Shown in pieces: positions 1 through 7,342 of a stretch of DNA of 64,000 bases. The notes beneath the pieces were generated by a model, which did no database searches, was not told where the DNA came from, and saw only the letters and a list, made by a program, of their open reading frames with translations. Made by a program: the position numbers and the translations under genes. The DNA is from Streptomyces sp. CA-278952 (GTDB lineage Bacteria > Actinomycetota > Actinomycetes > Streptomycetales > Streptomycetaceae), in NCBI RefSeq assembly GCF_028747205.1, contig NZ_CP112880.1, positions 186,001 through 250,000 of the forward strand. Direction: 5' to 3'. Position 1 is the first letter of the stretch. Each line of letters opens with the position of its first letter.

Positions 1-1013
1 GGGGTGACGCTTTTGCCAACGGCCAGTACAGCGACGCTTTCTGGCCCACCGTCGACCCGTACCGGCTACCCGGCACCACGGCCTCGCGCAAGGTACTCGC
101 CGACGGGGCGGGCGGCGACTGGGGCATCTCGCTCCCCGATGTGAACTGGGTCGGCGGGGTCACGGACAAGAAGCGGGCCGCCGTGGGGCAGTACCTCAAG
201 GGACTGTCCAGCACGCTGATGGCGAAGAAGTCGTGGTTCTTCCTCGACGACACCGTCGTGTGCCTGGGCGCGGGCATCCACGGCCGCGACGGCGCGGCCG
301 TGGAGACGACCGTCGACAACCGCAATCTCGGGCCGACGGGCAACGCACCGTTCACCGTCGACGGCTCGGTGAAACCTCTCACGTTCCCCTGGTCGGCGAC
401 CCTGACCGGAGCCTCCTGGGCGCATCTCGCCGGTCATGGCGGCTACGTTTTCCCGGGCGGGGCCACCGTAAAGGCACTGCGGGAGGACCGGACGGGCCGC
501 TGGCGCGACATCAACAGGGCGGGCTCCACGGATCCGGTCTCCCGGAAATACCTCACCCTCTGGTTCGACCACGGCCAGGACCCGTCGGACGCCACGTACG
601 CGTACCAGCTCCTGCCCGGCGCGTCCGAACAGCGCACGGCGGCACGGGCAGCGGACAGCGGCTGGCTGCGGGTGCTCGCCAACACGGACGATCAGCAGGG
701 GGTGGCGGTTGACCGGCTCGGGCTGACCGCCGTCAACTTCTGGTTCGGCGGGAGCGTCGGGCCGCTGGTGGCGGACGCCCCGTGCTCGGTGATGGTCACC
801 GAGCACGCCGACGGAACGGCGACGGTCTGTGTGAGTGACCCCATGCGGATGCGGACGAGCCTGACGCTCACGTGGAACCGGGCCGTCGTCTCGGTCGTGT
901 CGAAGCCGGCGACGGTGGCATCGGCGACCACGGGGGCGTCGCTGCGCCTGGTCTTCGGCGACCTCTCCGGGACGCGCGGCGCGACGCAGACGGTCAAGGT
1001 ACGGCTGTCCTGA
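1..1013 (+). CDS. Polysaccharide lyase family 8 (hyaluronate/xanthan/chondroitin lyase type), C-terminal part
   Basis: The reading frame is open from the window edge (first full codon at base 3) and ends at the TGA at 1011-1013, leaving about 336 visible residues; the start lies outside. The segment reading DAFWPTVDPYRLPGTT near the edge, followed by NWVGG, KKSWFFLDD and a long beta-sandwich region, is characteristic of the central and C-terminal domains of family 8 lyases. These are secreted enzymes that cleave uronic-acid-containing polysaccharides by beta-elimination. The catalytic Asn/His/Tyr region and the signal peptide would lie upstream and cannot be seen, so the substrate cannot be assigned. 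No frame break is visible. Confidence 0.85.
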   Translation, partial: GDAFANGQYSDAFWPTVDPYRLPGTTASRKVLADGAGGDWGISLPDVNWVGGVTDKKRAAVGQYLKGLSSTLMAKKSWFFLDDTVVCLGAGIHGRDGAAVETTVDNRNLGPTGNAPFTVDGSVKPLTFPWSATLTGASWAHLAGHGGYVFPGGATVKALREDRTGRWRDINRAGSTDPVSRKYLTLWFDHGQDPSDATYAYQLLPGASEQRTAARAADSGWLRVLANTDDQQGVAVDRLGLTAVNFWFGGSVGPLVADAPCSVMVTEHADGTATVCVSDPMRMRTSLTLTWNRAVVSVVSKPATVASATTGASLRLVFGDLSGTRGATQTVKVRLS

Positions 1014-1104
1014 ACCGCGTCGGCGCAGGGCCTCCGGAAGGCGGCCGTTCGCAGGCGTCGGCCGGTCATACTGTCGGCCGGAACACGGAGTGGGGAACAG
1101 CATC

Positions 1105-1617
1105 ATGACGGACGACGACCGGATCGCGCCTCCCCTGCTGGGGAGCGAGCGCGAGACGCTGAGGGCCTTTCTCGACTACCAGCGGGAGACCCTCGCCATG
1201 AAGTGCGCGGGGCTGGGCGACGACGAGTTGCGCGAGCGGTCGATGCCGCCGTCCACCTTGTCCCTGCTGGCTCTGGTACGGCATCTGGCCGAAGTGGAAC
1301 GCGCCTGGTTCCGGCGGGTTTTCGAGGACGGGACGGCCCCCATGGTGTGGTCCGGGAAGCCCTTCGACTTCCAGGCGGCGTACAACGCGAACGCCTCGAC
1401 CCGGGCCGAGGCGTTCGCCGCCTGGGAGGCCGAGGTGGAGACCTCACGCCGTATCGAACGGGAGGCGGCCTCCCTTGACCTGGTGGGGCGTCAGCCGCGC
1501 TGGGAGAAGGAGGTCTCGCTGCGCATGGTCATGGTGCACGTCCTGCTGGAGTACGGCCGCCACAACGGTCACGCGGACCTGCTGCGGGAAGGGGTGGACG
1601 GCACGGTGGGGGTCTGA
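1105..1617 (+). CDS. DinB-like (DUF664) protein
   Basis: 170 residues from the ATG at 1105, which follows a GGGGA ribosome site at good spacing; an in-frame GTG at 1090 would add five residues. The protein has the four-helix-bundle layout of DinB/DUF664 proteins: an early LRAFLDYQRETL helix, the LALVRHLAEVERAWFRRV helix with a metal-binding-type His, and a late VHVLLEYGRHNGHADLLRE helix with two more His residues. Such proteins are often thiol-dependent or metal-dependent transferases, and the partner thiol in actinomycetes is usually mycothiol. The exact reaction is unknown. It stands alone, 91 bp after the lyase. Confidence 0.8.
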   Translation: MTDDDRIAPPLLGSERETLRAFLDYQRETLAMKCAGLGDDELRERSMPPSTLSLLALVRHLAEVERAWFRRVFEDGTAPMVWSGKPFDFQAAYNANASTRAEAFAAWEAEVETSRRIEREAASLDLVGRQPRWEKEVSLRMVMVHVLLEYGRHNGHADLLREGVDGTVGV

Positions 1618-1751
1618 GCCCCGGAGCCCCGGACGGTGGACGGACCCGCATCCTGCGACCGCGGCGGGCACAGGGGCAGCCGTCCCGTACGCCGCTCGGG
1701 CCGTGGCGTACGCCCCTCGACCGCGGTGGGCCCACTCGTAGACTCGGCGCC

Positions 1752-2495
1752 ATGACTCAGCAGCCGGCGTCTCCCGCCCTCGCCTCCACGTTCGCGCCCG
1801 GCGGCGCCCTGCGTGCCTCGATCAACCTCGGCAATCCGATCCTGGCCCACCGGGATCCGGCGAGCGGCGAACCGGCCGGGGTCTCCGTCGACCTCGCGAG
1901 GGAGTTCGGGCGGCGGCTCGGGGTGCCCGTCGAGCTCATGGCCTTCGAGAGGGCCGCGCTGTCGGTCGACGCGGTGCGGGCCGAGCGGGCGGACATCGGA
2001 TTCTTCGCGGTCGATCCCGCCCGGGGCGAGGGGCTGCGGTTCACCGCCCCGTACGTCCTCATCGAGGGCGCGTATCTGGTGCCGGAGGCGTCCTTGGTCT
2101 CCGAGAACGGCCAGGTGGACCGCGAGGGCACCCGGATCTCGGTCGGGGCCGGGTCCGCGTACGACCTCTTCCTCACCCGCGAGATCCGCCGGGCCGAGAT
2201 CGTCCGGCTGGAAGGTGCCCCTCGCGCGCTCGCGGCCCTGCGGGCGGGTGAGGTCGAGGTGGCCGCCGGTATCCGGCAGTTGCTGGAGGCCGAGGCCGCG
2301 CGGGCCGAGGGGCTACGGGTGCTGCCGGGGCGGTTCATGGTGATCCGGCAGGCCATGGGGGTGCCGGCCGGGCGAGGGACGGCGGCGCAGGAGCTGCTGG
2401 CGTCGTTTGTGGAGGAGATGAAGACGGTCGGTTCTGTCGCCGACGCCCTGAAGCGGCATGGCGTGGAGGGCGCGATCGTGGCGCCGACGGGGTGA
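1752..2495 (+). CDS. Transporter substrate-binding-domain protein without signal peptide
   Basis: 247 residues. The sequence LRASINLGNPILA, then VSVDLAREFGRRLGVPVEL, ADIGFFAVDPARGEGLRFT and the GAYLVPE segment follow the fold of family 3 periplasmic binding proteins, which bind amino acids or related small molecules for ABC import. No signal peptide, lipobox or membrane segment is present at the N-terminus, so it probably stays in the cytoplasm and may act as a ligand sensor or an enzyme-like relic of a binding protein. No permease or ATPase gene is adjacent, which supports a role other than transport. The ligand is unknown. Confidence 0.7.
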   Translation: MTQQPASPALASTFAPGGALRASINLGNPILAHRDPASGEPAGVSVDLAREFGRRLGVPVELMAFERAALSVDAVRAERADIGFFAVDPARGEGLRFTAPYVLIEGAYLVPEASLVSENGQVDREGTRISVGAGSAYDLFLTREIRRAEIVRLEGAPRALAALRAGEVEVAAGIRQLLEAEAARAEGLRVLPGRFMVIRQAMGVPAGRGTAAQELLASFVEEMKTVGSVADALKRHGVEGAIVAPTG

Positions 2496-2614
2496 ATCCC
2501 CGCCGGGCGGCCGCCGCTTGAAGGTGTGGCGACGGGGACACCCACGCCGGGCTGGACGGAGCGTGCATCGGGCGGCTCCGCGGGCCCGGCCGGGTGATGG
2601 GCGGGTTCTTCGCC

Positions 2615-3115
2615 TCAGCGGTGACGGGTCAGCACGCGGGTGGTACTGCCGTCGTCCTCCTCGATGTCCCTCGTGTGCTCGAAACCGATTCTGCCCAGCA
2701 GAGTCAGCGAGGCCTCGTTCGCGGCGGCGACCGTGGCGTGGACCTCGGTCAGTCCGAGGGTGCCGAAACCGTGGGCGACGACAGCCTTGGCCAGCTCGGT
2801 TCCCAGGCCGGACCCCCATGCGGCGGGGGCCAGGGCATAGATGATCTCGTGGCCGTCGACGGCATCGGTCCGCTTGATCTCGGCATGCCCGACGAGGAGC
2901 CCGTCTCGGCGCACAGCCCACACGGCGAACAGGTCCCGGGCGTAGACCTTGGTGAAGACCCGCTTGAACAGGGCACGGTCCTCCGCCTCGGTGGAAGGGC
3001 CGTCACCCATCCACCGGGACACCTCGGTGTCCTGGAACAGGGCGACGAAGTCCTCTTCGTCCTCGGGGACGTACGGCTCCAGCAGGAGCCTCTCGGTGCG
3101 CAGAGTCGGGGTCAC
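2615..3115 (-). CDS. GNAT-family N-acetyltransferase (RimJ-like)
   Basis: 166 residues from a GTG at 3115 giving VTPTLRTERLLLEPY, the usual opening of RimJ/RimL-type acetyltransferases; an in-frame ATG at 3169 would add 18 residues with no family resemblance. The acetyl-CoA-binding region is visible as ALAPAAWGSGLGTELAKAVV, and the later strands GLTEVHATVAAANEASLTLLGRIGF and the acidic tail match the family. It would transfer an acetyl group from acetyl-CoA to an amine of a protein N-terminus or a small molecule; the substrate is not readable. It is a single gene convergent with the upstream binding-protein gene. Confidence 0.82.
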   Translation of the reverse strand: MTPTLRTERLLLEPYVPEDEEDFVALFQDTEVSRWMGDGPSTEAEDRALFKRVFTKVYARDLFAVWAVRRDGLLVGHAEIKRTDAVDGHEIIYALAPAAWGSGLGTELAKAVVAHGFGTLGLTEVHATVAAANEASLTLLGRIGFEHTRDIEEDDGSTTRVLTRHR

Positions 3116-3554
3116 GGCGCGTGACGCTACCCGCGCGACGACCGCCCGGGCAATCGACATGTCCCGCACACCGGCGAGACGCCGACGGAAGTACGAGCGT
3201 TCTGCCGCCTCGACGGGGAATCATCCACTCTTACGGGGTAATGCCCGACAGATCACGGGACAGTACCTTGGAGATGGCAACGAAGAAGACAAGTGACCGG
3301 GCATCAGATAGGTCAATGTCCAAGCGCTCACGGCGGTTTGCCCAGTAGCGGAATCGCAGCAGCGGGCCGACATGGCCCCTTCCCTTTCCCACCCCAAGGA
3401 CATGGCCGGCTGCGGGAACACGCGGCCGGATGACGGTCGACGTCAGGTCGGACACACCCGCGGCGAAGAGGCCGCCGGGCGGTCTTCTTCCACTCCTCGG
3501 CTGCACGGAACCCAGCGAAACCAGCAACGCCCTTTCCCCCCATGGAGTTGACCC
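3116..3554. other. Intergenic region upstream of the Cys-rich gene
   Basis: About 440 bases with lower GC than the flanking genes and no frame with convincing codon bias. It must hold the promoter of the divergent gene beginning at 3555 and possibly that of the acetyltransferase. No clear -10/-35 pair, operator or structured RNA was recognised. Confidence 0.4.
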
Positions 3555-5066
3555 ATGAGCGCATGCGGCTGCGGGCAGTCACCGATCTCCATCGGCGACT
3601 GTCGCCCCTCCCCTCCGGCCTGCCCTCCCGTGGCTTGTCCCGGCTCCAAGCCGTGCGAGCACTGCGAGACGACCCCTCTGCGCGATTCCGCGCCGTACCG
3701 GGTCACAGCGACCGCGAGCACCACCGATCCGACGCCCTACTACACCATCGCCAACACCCATGCCGCACTGGACCCTGTCGTCGCCCAGACCATCCTGGAC
3801 AGTGGCACGGGAGTGTTCCCGGCCGACGACGGGACGCACAACGGCCAGCACACCTGGCTCGCCGGCGTCGTGCACATCGACCCCGCGTCACTGCGCTCCA
3901 GCCCCACCAGCGTCACGGTCAGCGCCTCGGTCCACGTCCACAACGACGGCAGGAATCCGGCCTGCCGGCTCTACGGCCGCTTCGCCCTGTGGAACGGCAC
4001 GACCCCGGTCCGCACCGATCTCCTGGGCCCACCCGATCTGCCGGCGGGTGGAGACGACAACGGTGTGATCCCACCGACCACCGTGCCCCTCGCGGACGTC
4101 CTCGCGGGAAAGATCGTCGTCGAGCTCAACCTGGAGACCGGCAACGACGACGCCTGCCGAGTCGGCCCCAAACAGTGGACCGTCGACAGCTTCGTCCTCA
4201 CCGTCCAGGCATCCGCCCCGGGCTGCGGCAGACCGTTCCTCCGTACGACCTGCCGCAACTGCGACGGCGCGGTCACCTGCACGACCGACACCCTCGACGG
4301 CTCGGCCCCCTACGCCCCCGTCCCGCCGGTCATCCCGGTCGTCTCCTCCTGCCAGGACGGCTGCGCCACCGCCCGCCCTCCGTGCATCTCCACCGACCGG
4401 GACAACGCCATCACCCGGGGCAGCGACGGGTGTCTGTACGCACCCGACACACCTTCTCTGGACCCCTCCCCGTGCAATGCCGCACGGAACACGACCGGCG
4501 GGCTGCTCGTGCCGCGGATCGACCTGACGGGGCTCGCTCCCGGTGGCAACAGCGGCGTCGAACGGTCCGTGGACATCGATGTCACCGGGGCGCCCGGCTG
4601 CCCCGAGAGGTGGCAGATCGGCGCCCGCCTCACGCCGGTGAGCGCGTTCCTCAACGCCGAGCGGCAGCATGCCGACCTCCTGGCCCGGGCCGGTACCGAC
4701 GTGCCGATCCCCGAGTCAGACATCGTGCTCCCCGAAGCCGGCGTCTACCACATCGACAGCGACGTACGGTACGCGCTCGGTTCCGCAACCGGCGGCAGCG
4801 GCTACATCATCGGCTGGCTCAGGGACGAGACCACGGAGACCCTCCTGACGAGCTTCACCCAGATCGCGGCGATCAACGCGGCGAGGCAGGAGCAGCAGGG
4901 TGGAACGACACACATCATGACCGAGTACACGGTCGCCTCCGGCCCCCGGACGGTCCGCCTGCACCTGATGTTCGTCCCCACCGGCGGCAAGGTCTCCGAC
5001 GCCGAGGCCGGCGGCACCGACAGCAATGGCGCGACCCGGATGCGCTTCCTCAAAGTCAGGGATTAG
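3555..5066 (+). CDS. Cys-rich protein of unknown function with beta-rich C-terminal domain
   Basis: 503 residues; the ATG at 3555 has GGAG seven bases upstream. Residues 1-40 hold a dense cysteine cluster (CGCGQ, CRPSPPACPPVACPG, CEHCE). A first beta-rich domain follows (about 45-215), then a second cysteine-rich stretch of about 90 residues (CGRPFLRTTCRNCDG, CQDGC, CISTD, CLYAP, CNAAR), and a final beta-rich domain of about 180 residues ending GATRMRFLKVRD. That end resembles the jelly-roll folds of C1q/TNF-like or tail-associated proteins, but this is only an impression. No signal peptide or membrane helix is visible, so secretion by an ordinary Sec route is not supported. I do not recognise the family. 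Confidence 0.75.
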   Translation: MSACGCGQSPISIGDCRPSPPACPPVACPGSKPCEHCETTPLRDSAPYRVTATASTTDPTPYYTIANTHAALDPVVAQTILDSGTGVFPADDGTHNGQHTWLAGVVHIDPASLRSSPTSVTVSASVHVHNDGRNPACRLYGRFALWNGTTPVRTDLLGPPDLPAGGDDNGVIPPTTVPLADVLAGKIVVELNLETGNDDACRVGPKQWTVDSFVLTVQASAPGCGRPFLRTTCRNCDGAVTCTTDTLDGSAPYAPVPPVIPVVSSCQDGCATARPPCISTDRDNAITRGSDGCLYAPDTPSLDPSPCNAARNTTGGLLVPRIDLTGLAPGGNSGVERSVDIDVTGAPGCPERWQIGARLTPVSAFLNAERQHADLLARAGTDVPIPESDIVLPEAGVYHIDSDVRYALGSATGGSGYIIGWLRDETTETLLTSFTQIAAINAARQEQQGGTTHIMTEYTVASGPRTVRLHLMFVPTGGKVSDAEAGGTDSNGATRMRFLKVRD

Positions 5067-5069
5067 GGC

Positions 5070-5093
5070 GTGGTCGCGTTCGAACGCGACCAC
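5070..5093. terminator. Perfect 24-bp palindrome, probable bidirectional terminator
   Basis: The arm GTGGTCGCGTTC is followed immediately by its exact reverse complement. It lies four bases after the stop of the Cys-rich gene and before the converging small gene that ends at 5126, the usual position of a shared terminator. There is no T-run, as is common in this group. Confidence 0.6.
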
Positions 5094-5133
5094 TTCGACA
5101 GACCTTCAGGAAGTTCGACAGACCTTCAGGAAG
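5094..5133. repeat. Two exact tandem copies of a 20-bp unit
   Basis: The unit TTCGACAGACCTTCAGGAAG occurs at 5094-5113 and again at 5114-5133 with no mismatch. The second copy contains the stop codon (5126-5128, minus strand) of the small gene that ends there, so the copy may have arisen by duplication of the gene's own 3' end. Confidence 0.9.
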
Positions 5134-5296
5134 GACGGGACTCGGCCGTCGGCTCCTCGCGCAGCAGCCGCAGCGCCTTCTCCCGCAGCCGCTGCCGGTG
5201 CTCGGGGTCGGTGGCCCGGTCCGCGGCACGGCCCAGTTCCTCGGCGCGCTCGCGGTTGCGGCGGGCTCGCTCCATCGGGGTGTCGTACAGGTTCAT
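5126..5296 (-). CDS. Small charged helical protein, DUF6381-like
   Basis: 56 residues from the ATG at 5296, preceded by GGAGG at ideal spacing. The sequence is almost entirely charged helix (MERARRNRERAEELGRAADR, ATDPEHRQRLREKALRLLRE). The ATDPExRxRL pattern recalls the short DUF6381 proteins of Streptomyces, which have no known function; this link is from memory. The strong ribosome site and clean codon bias support it as a real gene although it is short. It is convergent with the Cys-rich gene and shares the palindrome between them. Confidence 0.65.
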   Translation of the reverse strand: MNLYDTPMERARRNRERAEELGRAADRATDPEHRQRLREKALRLLREEPTAESRPS

Positions 5297-5447
5297 GGGG
5301 TGTCCTCCGTCTTCGGTCCTCCGTCGGCAACCAGCGTTGCGCGCGTGACCGGAGCCCCAGCGTCACCGGAGTCCGCCCGGTCCGCATCTCGTGCGGCTAC
5401 GTTCGGTGACGGCAGGGGGCGGGTTCCCGGAGGACGGCGACCGACCG

Positions 5448-5882
5448 TCACTCGGCCGTGTGGTCCGGATGCCCCTCGGTCCGCCGGGTCGCCTTCATCT
5501 CGGCCTCGTAGAGGTGGTCGCGGCCCTCGGCGAGCTCCTGCCTGATCTTTCGTTCGATCGTCCGGAACACGTCGTAGTAGGTGGCGTTGTACTCCTCGAC
5601 GATCTGGAAGGTCCAGTGCCCGGGGATCACGTTGCGGCCAAGGATCTCCCGTTCCACCCGCTCGGCGTGTTGTCCGTGCCCCGCGGCGCGGAGCAGTCGT
5701 ACGGCGTCGTCGAGCCCGAGGTCGGCACTCCCGGTGAGCTGATGGAAGTCGTAGAGGGCGCCGCGGGCACGCTCGGCGGTCTCCAGTGCCTTCGAGAGCG
5801 CTCCGAGGGCCTCGACGGTCGTGTCGCTCACGCCTTCGGGGCGCTGGTGCCGGGGATCCGGCGGCCGGTGTTCGGCGTTCAT
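5448..5882 (-). CDS. Conserved hypothetical helical protein
   Basis: 144 residues; the ATG at 5882 has AAGGAG five bases upstream. The sequence is mostly predicted helix (ALGALSKALETAERARGAL, LGLDDAVRLLRAAGHGQHAE) and ends in a charged tail. A central block, ILGRNVIPGHWTFQIVEEYN followed by TYYDVFRTIERKIRQEL, looks conserved and could be a binding surface. No signal peptide, membrane segment or catalytic motif is evident. I do not recognise a named family. It is transcribed divergently from the HTH gene at 6094. Confidence 0.7.
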   Translation of the reverse strand: MNAEHRPPDPRHQRPEGVSDTTVEALGALSKALETAERARGALYDFHQLTGSADLGLDDAVRLLRAAGHGQHAERVEREILGRNVIPGHWTFQIVEEYNATYYDVFRTIERKIRQELAEGRDHLYEAEMKATRRTEGHPDHTAE

Positions 5883-6093
5883 GGGGCTCCTTGTCCGTGG
5901 GCGGTCGCGTGCGTGGGCGGCCGTTCGTTCTCCACCTCGCCACTAGGGGCTTTTCCCACTGTCCTACTCGGGGCTTCGTCGCACCCGCCGAGTACCTCCG
6001 AGGCAGGTGACCGCAGCCACGATGCTCCCTAAACCGCGCTATCATCGCGCATGAGAGTCCTTTTGAGAGACATTTAACGTAGGATACGGAGTC

Positions 6094-6588
6094 ATGGGGA
6101 ATGACGAGCGGGAGCTCTACTCGGTCGGCGAGGTGGCCGAGCTGCTGGGGCTGCATGTGCGGACCGTCCGGAACTACGTGCGCGACGGCCGGCTCAAGGC
6201 TGTCCGGATCGGCAAGCAGTACCGGATCTACAAGGAGGATCTGGCCGCCCTGACCGGTCGGCCGACGCACGACACGGCCCCGGAACCGGCATACGTGCCG
6301 GGGCATGTCGAGGTGTCCAGCATCGTGCAGATCGACGCGCTCGGTCCGGACGCCGCACACCGGCTGAGCACGTTCGTCATGGCGGGCGCGCAGTCCGGGC
6401 GGGACGCGTCGGACCCTCTGCGTATCCAGACGGTCTACGACGAGGAGCGAACCCGGATGAAGATCGTCATTCTCGGTGGCGCCGCCGCCACCGCCGATCT
6501 GCTGCACATGGTCGACGGCCTGCTGGGCCCGGACAGCGGCCTGTTCAGCTCAGCCTCCACGTCCGCACAGGGGGTGGATCGTGCCTGA
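6094..6588 (+). CDS. Excisionase/MerR-type HTH DNA-binding protein
   Basis: 164 residues. The first 50 residues (YSVGEVAELLGLHVRTVRNY, VRDGRLKAVRIGKQYRIYKE DL) form the winged HTH_17 domain found in excisionase-family DNA-binding proteins. The remainder is an unassigned alpha/beta domain with a KIVILGGAAATADLLHMVDG strand-helix. It probably regulates its own two-gene operon: the next gene starts at 6581 inside its last codons (8-bp overlap), so the two are translationally coupled. The C-terminal domain could bind a ligand or the partner protein. No recombinase gene is nearby, so a phage excision role is unlikely. Confidence 0.8.
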   Translation: MGNDERELYSVGEVAELLGLHVRTVRNYVRDGRLKAVRIGKQYRIYKEDLAALTGRPTHDTAPEPAYVPGHVEVSSIVQIDALGPDAAHRLSTFVMAGAQSGRDASDPLRIQTVYDEERTRMKIVILGGAAATADLLHMVDGLLGPDSGLFSSASTSAQGVDRA

Positions 6589-6967
6589 CGTCGTCGAGTA
6601 CCACGGCGTTCCGGTCCTGGTGTGCGACGCCACCGGAGTCACCATCGCCGACGTTCAGGACGCCCTCGACCACCTGATCGGGGCCGCGTTCGCGTGTGCG
6701 GAGGTGGTCGCTGTGCCGTCCGCGCGGCTGGACGACCGCTTCTTCGACCTGAGCACCGGCCTCGCCGGAGCCATCCTGCAGAAGTTCGCGAACTACCGGC
6801 TCCGCCTCGTCGTCCTCGGAGACATCGGCCATCATCTGTCGGCCAGTTCGGCCCTCCCCGACCTCGTTCGCGAGGCCAACCGGGGCCGGGACATCTGGTT
6901 CGTGCCGGATCTGGACGCTCTCGCCGACCGTCTGGCCCCGAGCGGGGCTCGCTGGTCGTCCGGCTGA
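6581..6967 (+). CDS. DUF4180-like protein
   Basis: 128 residues from a GTG at 6581 that overlaps the end of the HTH gene. The sequence has the features of DUF4180 proteins: a short strand ending GVPVLVCDATG, the DALDHLIGAAF helix, the VAVPSARLDDRFFDLSTGLAG segment and the LQKFANYRLRLVVLGDI block. Family members are small cytoplasmic proteins of unknown function, and this one is encoded with a transcriptional regulator, suggesting that it senses a signal for, or is controlled by, that regulator. Confidence 0.75.
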   Translation: MPDVVEYHGVPVLVCDATGVTIADVQDALDHLIGAAFACAEVVAVPSARLDDRFFDLSTGLAGAILQKFANYRLRLVVLGDIGHHLSASSALPDLVREANRGRDIWFVPDLDALADRLAPSGARWSSG

Positions 6968-7270
6968 GGCAGCCGGCCGTCTCCGGGACGAGCTGATCCA
7001 CGGGGGCAACCGACGGGGCGGGCGCGGCGGACGGAAGAACCGTGTGGTGTGAGACGGTGAAGCGGTGAACCGTGTCGTGGCCGTCGGAGAGCGGTCCGGC
7101 GCGCTTGTCCGCCTCGATCACGACCTTCAGGGCCACCCGGGGCGGCGCTCCGTGTGACACCCGCCACTCCCCATTGCTTTGCGTTCCCTTTACTATCTAT
7201 GGGGCGGGGTCACACCCGCAGTCCACCGTCGATCCCGACGCCCCGAACAGAGAAGGAGCTGCGCACCGCA
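6968..7270. other. Intergenic region upstream of the transporter pair
   Basis: About 300 bases without a convincing gene apart from the short leader ORF that begins at 7271. An AT-rich patch at 7174-7200 (TTGCTT, TACTAT) stands out but the spacing between the two hexamers is only 11 bases, so no standard promoter is called. It probably carries the promoter of the downstream operon. Confidence 0.35.
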
Positions 7271-7342
7271 ATGGGTGAGCCTCCCAGTACGAACCGTGTC
7301 ATCCCTGACCCCACGCACCAGGGGACGGAGGTGACACGGTGA
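7271..7342 (+). CDS. Possible regulatory leader peptide (uORF) before CorC-type transporters
   Basis: A 23-codon ORF begins at the ATG at 7271, with GAAGGAG upstream, and its TGA (7340-7342) overlaps the GTG start of the transporter gene at 7339. The peptide begins MGEPPS, continues with PDPT and ends EVTR. Acidic-proline runs near the N-terminus are the hallmark of the MgtL leader that controls the Salmonella Mg2+ transporter gene by ribosome destabilisation. The transporters downstream belong to a family linked to Mg2+. The similarity is short and could be chance, so this is a hypothesis. Confidence 0.4.
   Translation: MGEPPSTNRVIPDPTHQGTEVTR

Noticed and set aside
3542..5545. A 667-codon plus-strand frame over the Cys-rich gene
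   Set aside because: Reads as Arg/Pro/His-rich sequence with no domain; an overlapping frame has the correct codon bias, a ribosome site and cysteine pattern.
7174..7200. Promoter TTGCTT/TACTAT before the transporter operon
   Set aside because: Only 11 bases separate the hexamers, too few for a standard promoter.
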